This document shows positions 33,808 through 40,628 of a stretch of 64,000 bases of DNA, piece after piece (position 1 is the stretch's first letter; each line of letters opens with the position of its first letter). Position numbers and translations under genes: made by a program. The stretch lies in assembly GCF_013141775.1 (NCBI RefSeq), contig NZ_WHOB01000068.1, forward strand, positions 1 through 64,000, read 5' to 3'. The notes under the pieces were generated by a model that was given only the letters and a program-made list of their open reading frames with translations, was not told the origin of the DNA and did not search any database. This DNA comes from Paenibacillus phytohabitans (GTDB taxonomy: Bacteria; Bacillota; Bacilli; Paenibacillales; Paenibacillaceae).

Positions 33808-35566
33808 AGGTATATCCTCCATTGCTTGGAATTTCAAAAGTAATAACGGTCCCTTCGGATAACCTGCTCTCTATCATCAGACCCTCCGACTTGTTGCCCT
33901 CTTCCCCGTAATACAGCTTGAGCCGCCGCTGTACATTCACCAGGCCGACCCCGTTGCCTTTGGCGGAGATCGACGGGCCGCCCTCCAGTGTATTGCGCAG
34001 CGCCCGCAGAGTATCCTCCTCCATGCCGGGCCCATTGTCGGATACCTTCACCGAGGTCCAGCCGTCACGGGGCGATGGGGTGATCGTAACCTCCACACTG
34101 CCGCTGCCGACACGGCTCTCCACTCCATGAAGAATGGCATTCTCCACAATCGGCTGAATCAGCAGCTTGGGTACCGGAACAGCCGCCTCGCGCGGGTCCA
34201 GCACAATATCCCAGGACAGGCGCTCGCCCATCCGCATCTCCATGATCTTCAGATAACGCCTGATCTGTTCAACCTCTTCACTAAGCGCAACCCACTCGTC
34301 TTTATTATTGGGACTGCCAATAATATAGCGGAACAGCCTGGACATTACTACGACCAATCCGGCCAATTCCTCCTCCCCCTTTTCCTCAAGCGACCAGTTA
34401 AAGGCTTCCAGGGTGTTGAACAGAAAATGAGGGTTGATCTGCGCCTGCAACGCTTTGAGCTCGGTCCGGCTCTGTAATACTTCCTTCTCGTAGACGACCC
34501 GGATCAAATCATTCATATTGGCCACCATGCCGTTATAGGTATAATTCAGCTCCCGCAGCTCCATCGTAGAGACCTTCTGCGAGTTGGGCGTCAGCACGCC
34601 TAAGCGCGATTTGCGCATAGCCCGGATCAGATGAATAATCGGCCTCGTGATCATCGTTGACAATAGAAACGACATGATCAGGAAAAGCAGGGCTCCCAGC
34701 CCCCCTGACAGCAGCAGAACCGTCCGCAGCACAGATAACCCCTTGGTGACATAGCTGACAGGGGTCAGCACAAGCAGTGTCCAGCCGGTCTTGTCCGAGC
34801 GCAGCTTAACCTGTACATACTCCTTGCCGTGAAAGCTGACCGTCTGGTCCACACTTTCCAGCAGCGGCAGCAGGTCCGCCTCCGGTGTTCCGCTGCTGCC
34901 CAGGAGCCGGCCTTCATCATTCACCAGCAGCACAGACTCGCCTCCTTCACTGCCGGAGATCGGATCATCCAGCTGGAAGTAGCTTCGCTGGATGCGCGCC
35001 ATCAGATACCCTCCCCGCGAGAACCAGCGGTCCATGAGGCTAACCTGGCGGATGGCCAGCAGGCTCTGGCTGTCATGCGGATCGACGCCGATCCAGACCA
35101 GCCGCCCTTTCTGGATATTAGCCTCGCTGATATACGGCTCGTTGATTCTCGTCCCCAGACTGCCGTCCTTAATCGGGAAGAGCAGCCGGTAATCGGCGGT
35201 ATACAGCTCAAGAGATCCTACGCTCGGCATATACGCCTGATAGCTGGAGATAATCTGCAGCAGCGACTGCCGCTGATTGAATGACACTTCATTGCCGTTC
35301 AGCTCCTCCAGAAGCAGCTGCTGCACCGTAGGGTGGTTAGCCACCTGCTCCATCAGGCTGTCAATCTGGCCAATCAGCGCATTCAGCCGTCCGTTCGCCT
35401 GAACCGCCGTCTGCTGGATATGCCGCTCAGCATTATTTTTGAGCAGAATAGATACCCGGTCATATACAAACGCCCCTGAAACCAGAAGAATGATTAGCAT
35501 AACCAGCACAAAGCCGATGAATATTTGATTGCGCAGCGTGTTGAGTTCTTTGAATCTCTGGAACAT
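33791..35566 (-). CDS. YesM-like sensor histidine kinase
   Basis: Encodes 591 residues. Membrane helices at about 14-36 and 281-305 flank a Cache-like extracytoplasmic sensor; a HAMP linker follows, then the His_kinase domain with His380 in QAQINPHFLFNTLEAFN and the HATPase domain with ENAILHGVES, DNGPGM and GNGVGLVNVQRRL. The ATG at 35566 has AAGAAGGAA upstream; the open frame continues to 35770 but that extension lacks a ribosome site. It heads a kinase-regulator-binding protein operon. The signal is unknown. Confidence 0.92.
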   Translation of the reverse strand: MFQRFKELNTLRNQIFIGFVLVMLIILLVSGAFVYDRVSILLKNNAERHIQQTAVQANGRLNALIGQIDSLMEQVANHPTVQQLLLEELNGNEVSFNQRQSLLQIISSYQAYMPSVGSLELYTADYRLLFPIKDGSLGTRINEPYISEANIQKGRLVWIGVDPHDSQSLLAIRQVSLMDRWFSRGGYLMARIQRSYFQLDDPISGSEGGESVLLVNDEGRLLGSSGTPEADLLPLLESVDQTVSFHGKEYVQVKLRSDKTGWTLLVLTPVSYVTKGLSVLRTVLLLSGGLGALLFLIMSFLLSTMITRPIIHLIRAMRKSRLGVLTPNSQKVSTMELRELNYTYNGMVANMNDLIRVVYEKEVLQSRTELKALQAQINPHFLFNTLEAFNWSLEEKGEEELAGLVVVMSRLFRYIIGSPNNKDEWVALSEEVEQIRRYLKIMEMRMGERLSWDIVLDPREAAVPVPKLLIQPIVENAILHGVESRVGSGSVEVTITPSPRDGWTSVKVSDNGPGMEEDTLRALRNTLEGGPSISAKGNGVGLVNVQRRLKLYYGEEGNKSEGLMIESRLSEGTVITFEIPSNGGYTYEPEQ

Positions 35567-35664
35567 CGGAATTCCTTCTTTCCTTGGCAGCGTTTCCAAC
35601 TCTATTCTCCAAAAGTCCCGGGGTTTGTCAAGAGAAATTAGTTGCCCGGCACAGGGCAGCAAAG

Positions 35665-35708
35665 AGCCCTTAAGCAGTGCTCCTTGTTCCAGGAGCTGTT
35701 TAAGGGCT
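35665..35708 (-). terminator. Hairpin after a small membrane-protein gene
   Basis: AGCCCTTAAGCAGTGCTCCT pairs imperfectly with AGGAGCTGTTTAAGGGCT, followed on the minus strand by CTTTGCTG. It lies 14 bp past the stop of the small membrane gene and upstream of the kinase. Confidence 0.65.
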
Positions 35709-35721
35709 GCAGCAGAAGGGA

Positions 35722-35970
35722 CTAGATGAACATTAGCGGATTGATCCACTCCCGGTCCAGGGCTATCCACAGTAAGGCCAGCAGGACGGCGCAGATGCTG
35801 TACATCAGTATCTTCCGGCGGGTTGGCTCCAGGTAAATATCCAGAATAAAGATTATAATTGCTATAGCAGGTACGGCAACAAGCAAAACCGGATTGCGAT
35901 ATTTAATATTTACTGTATTCAAGATAACCATAATCAGAAGAAGAAGCCTAAGATATTTGTTCATAGCCAT
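35722..35970 (-). CDS. Small membrane protein, unrecognised
   Basis: Encodes 82 residues that are almost entirely three hydrophobic helices: LRLLLLIMVILNTV, PVLLVAVPAIAIIIFILDIYL and ILMYSICAVLLALLWIAL, joined by short basic loops (EPTRRK). I recognise no family. The ATG at 35970 has AAGGAGG 7 nt upstream, which fixes the start; a longer frame to 36069 would add an unlikely polar tail. It stands alone, between a hairpin and the terminator of the YdjO-like gene. Confidence 0.7.
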   Translation of the reverse strand: MAMNKYLRLLLLIMVILNTVNIKYRNPVLLVAVPAIAIIIFILDIYLEPTRRKILMYSICAVLLALLWIALDREWINPLMFI

Positions 35971-36100
35971 ACCACAACCTCCTTGCCGTTGAGACCATTT
36001 TCCAATTATGTATTCCTTATCCTCATCTCTAATATCCCTTGATTCCCCGCTATTGTCAACCCCGGACACCCATCCGCTGCCAGGACAAAAAAAATAGCCC

Positions 36101-36116
36101 GTTCCCCACAGGGAAC
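36101..36116 (-). terminator. Intrinsic terminator of the YdjO-like gene
   Basis: GTTCCC-CACA-GGGAAC stem followed on the minus strand by GGGCTATTTTTTTTG, a strong U tract. It lies about 60 bp after the stop codon. Confidence 0.8.
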
Positions 36117-36177
36117 TGACTGCTATGGTGTCACTGCTATAATCTGATTCTGTACAGAGCGTTCAGGAATTGGCAGA

Positions 36178-36408
36178 TTACCGGATGGTAATGCCTTTCT
36201 TGATCGCCTTCATGTCAAAATTCGTATTCACAAGCATAGGCAGTATCTTCATGCTTCTGGTCATCGGCGAGTTGCATTGCCAGCAGGTAGGGACATATTG
36301 GAAGGCGAAGTTGTCGCGCATCCACCCGGAGCAATCTTCCTTAGTGCAGGACCAAATGGCTGTGTCTTCTTGGGGAAGATCCTCCAGCGCTTTTTTACGA
36401 AAATACAT
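36178..36408 (-). CDS. YdjO-like cold-inducible family protein
   Basis: Encodes 76 residues. Two Cys pairs, WSCTKEDCSGWMRDNF and VPTCWQCNSPM, form a probable zinc ribbon as in the YdjO family of Bacillus and Paenibacillus, followed by a basic tail. The ATG at 36408 has AGGAGGGG close upstream. It sits 200 bp downstream of a cold-shock protein gene on the same strand, with a terminator between, which fits the cold-inducible annotation of the family. The biochemical role is unknown. Confidence 0.8.
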   Translation of the reverse strand: MYFRKKALEDLPQEDTAIWSCTKEDCSGWMRDNFAFQYVPTCWQCNSPMTRSMKILPMLVNTNFDMKAIKKGITIR

Positions 36409-36565
36409 AAGTACCCCTCCTAATAGCTTTGTTAGCATATACTTCCTGAACCGGTTCTTACAAAGCCCGCTTCGGAAGCATACCCTTCGAATAAAGACAT
36501 ATTTCCAGCCCAACCGGACTGTTATGGCAGGATGGTAGCTTGTTCTGGCCTGTTCAAAAAAAAAG

Positions 36566-36591
36566 CTGCCCTCAACTTGTGTTAAGGGCAG
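36566..36591 (-). terminator. Intrinsic terminator of the cold-shock gene
   Basis: CTGCCCTCAAC pairs with GTTAAGGGCAG almost perfectly and is followed on the minus strand by a run of nine or more T residues. It lies 15 bp past the stop. Confidence 0.9.
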
Positions 36592-36605
36592 TCTATTTTT
36601 TAATA

Positions 36606-36806
36606 CTACAGTTTTACAACGTTTTCGGCTTGTGGTCCACGAGCGCCTTGAGTTACATTGAACTCAACGCGTTGGCCTTCGTCCAAAGATTTGAAGCCGT
36701 CGCCAGTGATTGCGGAGAAGTGTACGAATACGTCGCTTCCGCCTTCAACCTCGATAAAACCGAAACCTTTGTCTGCGTTGAACCATTTTACTGTACCTGT
36801 TTGCAT
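36606..36806 (-). CDS. Cold-shock protein (CspA/CspB family)
   Basis: Encodes 66 residues, the full length of the OB-fold nucleic-acid chaperone family. RNP1 KGFGFIEVEG (about 13-22) and RNP2 VFVHFSAI (26-33) carry the aromatic residues that stack on single-stranded RNA or DNA; the start MQTGTVKWFNADKGFGFI is typical. It melts RNA secondary structure and supports translation at low temperature. A good promoter lies about 145 nt upstream, so the mRNA has the long leader usual for cold-shock genes. GGAGG precedes the ATG. Confidence 0.96.
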   Translation of the reverse strand: MQTGTVKWFNADKGFGFIEVEGGSDVFVHFSAITGDGFKSLDEGQRVEFNVTQGARGPQAENVVKL

Positions 36807-36958
36807 GATATTACCTCCAAGTTTTATTTAACACATGTCCTTTTATTCCTACGTATTGTACGAACAAATAAAAATTCACACATTGGAAAAGGATTCATAC
36901 GCACAAATGATAACCTTTTACAATATGTGAATTAAGGGTTAAATTTATGATTGACTTC

Positions 36959-36987
36959 ATTGTAGCACACTAATTCTCTAAAAGCAA
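36959..36987 (-). promoter_or_regulatory. Sigma-A promoter of the cold-shock gene
   Basis: On the minus strand TTGCTT (36987-36982), a 17-bp spacer, and TACAAT (36964-36959). Transcription would start near 36952, giving a 5-prime leader of about 145 nt. Confidence 0.7.
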
Positions 36988-37086
36988 AGGATTACTTAAA
37001 ATTACTTAAAAATAAGTGAAATTATATCGTACCCGGCGCACGGCGCTCCATGAACAACCGCACCGCGCGCCCGGCAGCTGCAGGGT

Positions 37087-37365
37087 TTAGTCGATATATC
37101 CGGCCAGTCCCTTGTCCATCAGATAGTCCATCTCCGCATCGAGAATAGTCTCTACGGTCAGCTCGTCCAGCTTAACATCGCGCTGCGCAGTAACATAATC
37201 GACCAGATCATCATTATCGATATCAATCTCGCCCTTGGCATTGGCCTTGGCTTTGTTGATGAAGGCCTGTTCGTGCTTCAGCACCAGCCGGATCACGGCC
37301 GCATCCACCTTCGTCTGTGCAGACAATACTTCCACCAGTTCCTGCTCATTCACTTCATTACTCAT
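37087..37365 (-). CDS. Conserved-type small acidic protein, unrecognised
   Basis: Encodes 92 residues, strongly acidic, with predicted helices (ELVEVLSAQTKVDAAVIRLVLKHEQAF) and a C-terminal acidic segment (ETILDAEMDYLMDKGLAGYID). No membrane helix or metal motif is visible. AAGGAG lies 13 nt before the ATG, somewhat far. It lies 69 bp downstream of the metallo-hydrolase gene on the same strand and could be the last gene of that run. No family is recognised and no function is proposed. Confidence 0.65.
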   Translation of the reverse strand: MSNEVNEQELVEVLSAQTKVDAAVIRLVLKHEQAFINKAKANAKGEIDIDNDDLVDYVTAQRDVKLDELTVETILDAEMDYLMDKGLAGYID

Positions 37366-37434
37366 CTTCGTTAGTCAGCTCCTTGGCATTTATGCACAAT
37401 GATTGTACCACAAGTCCCCTCAGGCCGCGCAGCC

Positions 37435-38547
37435 TCATCTCCACCAGGGAAGAGCAGGATACTCCGCAGCTCCGGCCACTACAGTCTCTCCTATTCTTGG
37501 TGTAGCCAGCCGTACCCCTTTAGCTGCAGCCGCAGCTGCAATGCGCTCCACCGGATCGGTCCAGTCATGCATCGACAGGGTGAAGGCCCCCCAATGAACC
37601 GGAATAAGCAGACCTCCCCGCACATCTATATGTGCTTCAACCGTCTGTTCCGGCAGCATATGGATATCGGCCCAGCGCGGATCGTATTGGCCGCATTCCA
37701 TCAGCGTGAGATCGAATGGGCCATACTTGCGTCCAATCTCGGCAAAATGCGGCCCGTAGCCGCTGTCCCCGCTGAAGAAGAGCTTCGTATCCGCTCCTTG
37801 GATTATCCATGAACACCACAGTGTGGTGTTGCGGTCCAGCAGACTCCGGCCGGAGAAATGCCGGGCCGGCGCGCTGGTAAAGGTCAGGCCTGCATACGCA
37901 AGCTCATCTCCCCAGTCATGCTCGCGGATCTTCTCTGCGCTTACCCCCCAGCGGCGCAGATGGGCGCCGACACCAAGCGGCACAATGAACAGGCCTACCT
38001 TATCCTTAAGCTTGCGGATGGTGCCGTAGTCCAGATGATCATAATGATCATGGGATAACACAACCGCATCAATCTGCGGAAGCTGGGAAATCTCCAGCGG
38101 CAGCTGCTTGCTGTAACGGCGGCCGCCGATGAACGGGAACGGGGACGGGGCATTCCCCAGCATAGGATCCAGGAACAGTGTGACCCCGTCCATCTCCAGC
38201 AATACCGCAGAGTGGCCGAACCAGGTAACGCGGGTGCCCGGGCCTTGCCCGATGGATGCAGGTTGCAGCGGCAGCGGCTGCAGGGGCTCGGCCGGCCTGG
38301 ACCGGGGATTGCCTCTAATGAAATCCTTCAGAATGGACAGGCCGCCACCGCCAGCTCTCTCGCCGATGAGTTCAGCCGTCTGCGGATAAGCAAATTTGCC
38401 CTTGCTATAATTAAGCGAGCGGCTGTTCAGCGCCTTTTCCTGCTTCCCTGCCCTCCGTCCAAACGCCGGATAGAGGGTCATAAGCAGATACGCCGCTGCA
38501 ACAAGTATCACCAGAGAAGCTGCAATATCAATAACAATCAGAGTCAT
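37435..38547 (-). CDS. Membrane-anchored MBL-fold hydrolase (NAPE-PLD/UlaG-like)
   Basis: Encodes 370 residues. An N-terminal membrane helix (about 3-25) is followed by a metallo-beta-lactamase fold. VTWFGHSAVLLEMDGVTLFLDPML opens the fold, SHDHYDH gives the HxHxDH zinc site, and SGDSGYGPHF and PVHWGAF carry the remaining ligands. The domain resembles NAPE-hydrolysing phospholipase D and UlaG-type lactonases, which cleave phosphodiester or ester bonds. It lies 24 bp after the HAD hydrolase gene in an apparent four-gene operon. The substrate is not known. Confidence 0.85.
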   Translation of the reverse strand: MTLIVIDIAASLVILVAAAYLLMTLYPAFGRRAGKQEKALNSRSLNYSKGKFAYPQTAELIGERAGGGGLSILKDFIRGNPRSRPAEPLQPLPLQPASIGQGPGTRVTWFGHSAVLLEMDGVTLFLDPMLGNAPSPFPFIGGRRYSKQLPLEISQLPQIDAVVLSHDHYDHLDYGTIRKLKDKVGLFIVPLGVGAHLRRWGVSAEKIREHDWGDELAYAGLTFTSAPARHFSGRSLLDRNTTLWCSWIIQGADTKLFFSGDSGYGPHFAEIGRKYGPFDLTLMECGQYDPRWADIHMLPEQTVEAHIDVRGGLLIPVHWGAFTLSMHDWTDPVERIAAAAAAKGVRLATPRIGETVVAGAAEYPALPWWR

Positions 38548-38571
38548 GCGGTAAGCCTTCTTTCTGCGAGT

Positions 38572-39291
38572 TCATTTCTGCAGGCTCCAGCCCGGAATTT
38601 TGCGTATATCCCCATCCCAGATCTGCACCGTGCTCTTCACCGGAACGTTATCCGGAGAGGAGGCTGTATGAATATAACACGAATCAATGCCGATTGTTTC
38701 CGCTCCGGCAATATCCGTACGCGGATCATTGCCGATCATAATCGCCGAACTTAGATCGGCACCATAGGTATCCGCCAAGTAGCGGTAAAAAAGCGGGTCC
38801 GGCTTGCTTACTCCGGCTTCGGAGGAAATGGCTATCCCATGGAATAAATGCAGAATGTTCAGCATGGTTAATTCTGCCTCAATGAAGGTCTTCTGGCCAT
38901 TAGAGAGCAGATAGACCTTCTTGCCGCGTGACCGCAAGGTCCGGAGAATCTCCGGGACTCCGTCATAGAGCGCGATATGGTTCATGGATAAGGTCCGCAG
39001 CCAGCGGACAGTCTCATGCAGCCAGGCCTGCCCGGGATTCCCCCCTAAGTCGCGGGCCACGGCACGGAAGACCTCTTCCATGACGAAATCGGGAAACTGG
39101 CATTTCTGTGCAGCGGCTTGAAGCTGCCGGTCACGCTCGGCAAGGAAACGGGACTGCAGCTCCGCCCCTGCCGTGCGCAGCCCGTGATAGCTGAAATGAA
39201 GCGCCAGCCGCTCCCATACCTCCGGATGCTCTTCATCTGTCTCAATATCAATTAAGGTTCCGTATAGGTCAAAAATATAAGTCTGGTACAT
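38572..39291 (-). CDS. HAD-superfamily hydrolase, YjjG-like
   Basis: Encodes 239 residues with a C1-type helical cap. Motif I is FDLYGTLIDIET, motif II LLSNGQK, motif III includes the Lys of SKPDPLFY, and motif IV is MIGNDPRTDIAGA. Such proteins dephosphorylate small phosphometabolites, YjjG-type ones nucleoside monophosphates. GGAAGGGA lies about 11 nt before the ATG. It lies 17 bp after the DUF3999 gene. The substrate cannot be read from the sequence. Confidence 0.87.
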   Translation of the reverse strand: MYQTYIFDLYGTLIDIETDEEHPEVWERLALHFSYHGLRTAGAELQSRFLAERDRQLQAAAQKCQFPDFVMEEVFRAVARDLGGNPGQAWLHETVRWLRTLSMNHIALYDGVPEILRTLRSRGKKVYLLSNGQKTFIEAELTMLNILHLFHGIAISSEAGVSKPDPLFYRYLADTYGADLSSAIMIGNDPRTDIAGAETIGIDSCYIHTASSPDNVPVKSTVQIWDGDIRKIPGWSLQK

Positions 39292-39308
39292 AGATCCGGC
39301 ATCCCTTC

Positions 39309-40628
39309 CTATTTAGTCCGGCCCAGCTTACGGGCCACGATGAGAATAAGCAGCAGGGAGACCACGATAATAATAAGGTTGAATCCCCATTCACTCTGGA
39401 ACCATCCGCTTTGTGCCGGAGATTCTGAAGGTGCCTCGGGTATCATATTCTCTGCACCAAGCGTAGCTGTAACCCGCTTGTCCCCGGCAATCTGGTCTTT
39501 GAAATTAATAATATCATACTGCGGAGCATGTGCCAGGGCATTGCCGTAGATCAGCGAATACGGTCCCTGCTCCTGCTCTCCTCCCGCAAAGACAAGGCGG
39601 TCCACCAGATATTCTATTTTCAGGCCGGTAATTGATATCGGGGTATCATCCAGATTATAGATTATAATCCGCAGGGCACCGGAAGAGGAGGCCTGAAGCG
39701 GCTGGATGTCCGTCCGCGAAATCCGGGAATCCTTGAAATCGAGCCGGTACAGCTCCCCGCTGCCCGCCACCGGCAGCCTTATACCGTCACTGTCATACAG
39801 CTCATACCGCCGCGAGAAATTCCCGGTGCTGCCGAGTGTCAGCCTGGCAATCTTCAGCCGGTCCTTGTTGCTGATGACGATCTCGGTGCGGTTCTCCACC
39901 TGGCTGATCTCATACTGCGGCGTCTTCTGCCGCATGAATCCGGCCATCTTCACCTCCCGGCTGCTGTCCACCAGGGTCAGGCCGGGGAAATTCAGCCCCT
40001 CCGGATTACTCTTTACCACGAGCCGGTAAAAGCTGAACTTGTAGCTGCCCTCCAGCTCAATGCTGTCCGCACTTAACCCGTTCGTAGCGTACAAATCCCC
40101 TGTGGCCAGCGGCTCCCAGGCATTCCCGTCATAACCTCCCCACACCTCCACATGCTTCAGGAAGGACTCATCTGGAAGCTCAAACACCAGCTTGTTCCCC
40201 TGAATATCCACATGCTCGGCAAGCGGTGTAATCCGGTAATCCAGCAGGGTGTCCGTCCCTTGGTCCGCGCGGCGGATCAGAATCGATGAATAGGCGGTGC
40301 TGCGCTCCTCCACCGTTCCCTCTCCGCTCTCCAGGTAATAAGGAACCGGCTCGCCGGTGCTGCCGGTAATACGCAGATCGCGCAAATCCTCCGCTGCCGA
40401 GCCATACACGCCTTCGTCCAGATATACCTCATAATAAGGGGCCGGCTCAGGAATTCCGATGGCCCGCGAGAACTTCCACTGCCCGCTGTCAGCCTTCTCC
40501 GCCAAGCCAGCCGATGCCGATGCCGTACCCTGCGCCGGATATGCGGAGGTGAACAGCAGCAAGCCTCCCAGCACCACGAGCAGCACTGCCGCCCTAGCTC
40601 TCCGGCTGGTCTTTCTCTGCGAGCGCAT
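39309..40628 (-). CDS. DUF3999-type membrane-anchored protein
   Basis: Encodes 439 residues: a signal sequence (about 10-30) after a basic start, a large beta-rich extracytoplasmic region, and one C-terminal helix (LIIIVVSLLLILIVARKL) before a basic tail. It matches the DUF3999 family in layout and in stretches such as WKFSRAIGIPEP near the mature N terminus. The gene overlaps the upstream DUF2339 gene by 35 bp, and the two families occur together in many bacteria, so a complex is likely. Function is unknown. Confidence 0.78.
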   Translation of the reverse strand: MRSQRKTSRRARAAVLLVVLGGLLLFTSAYPAQGTASASAGLAEKADSGQWKFSRAIGIPEPAPYYEVYLDEGVYGSAAEDLRDLRITGSTGEPVPYYLESGEGTVEERSTAYSSILIRRADQGTDTLLDYRITPLAEHVDIQGNKLVFELPDESFLKHVEVWGGYDGNAWEPLATGDLYATNGLSADSIELEGSYKFSFYRLVVKSNPEGLNFPGLTLVDSSREVKMAGFMRQKTPQYEISQVENRTEIVISNKDRLKIARLTLGSTGNFSRRYELYDSDGIRLPVAGSGELYRLDFKDSRISRTDIQPLQASSSGALRIIIYNLDDTPISITGLKIEYLVDRLVFAGGEQEQGPYSLIYGNALAHAPQYDIINFKDQIAGDKRVTATLGAENMIPEAPSESPAQSGWFQSEWGFNLIIIVVSLLLILIVARKLGRTK

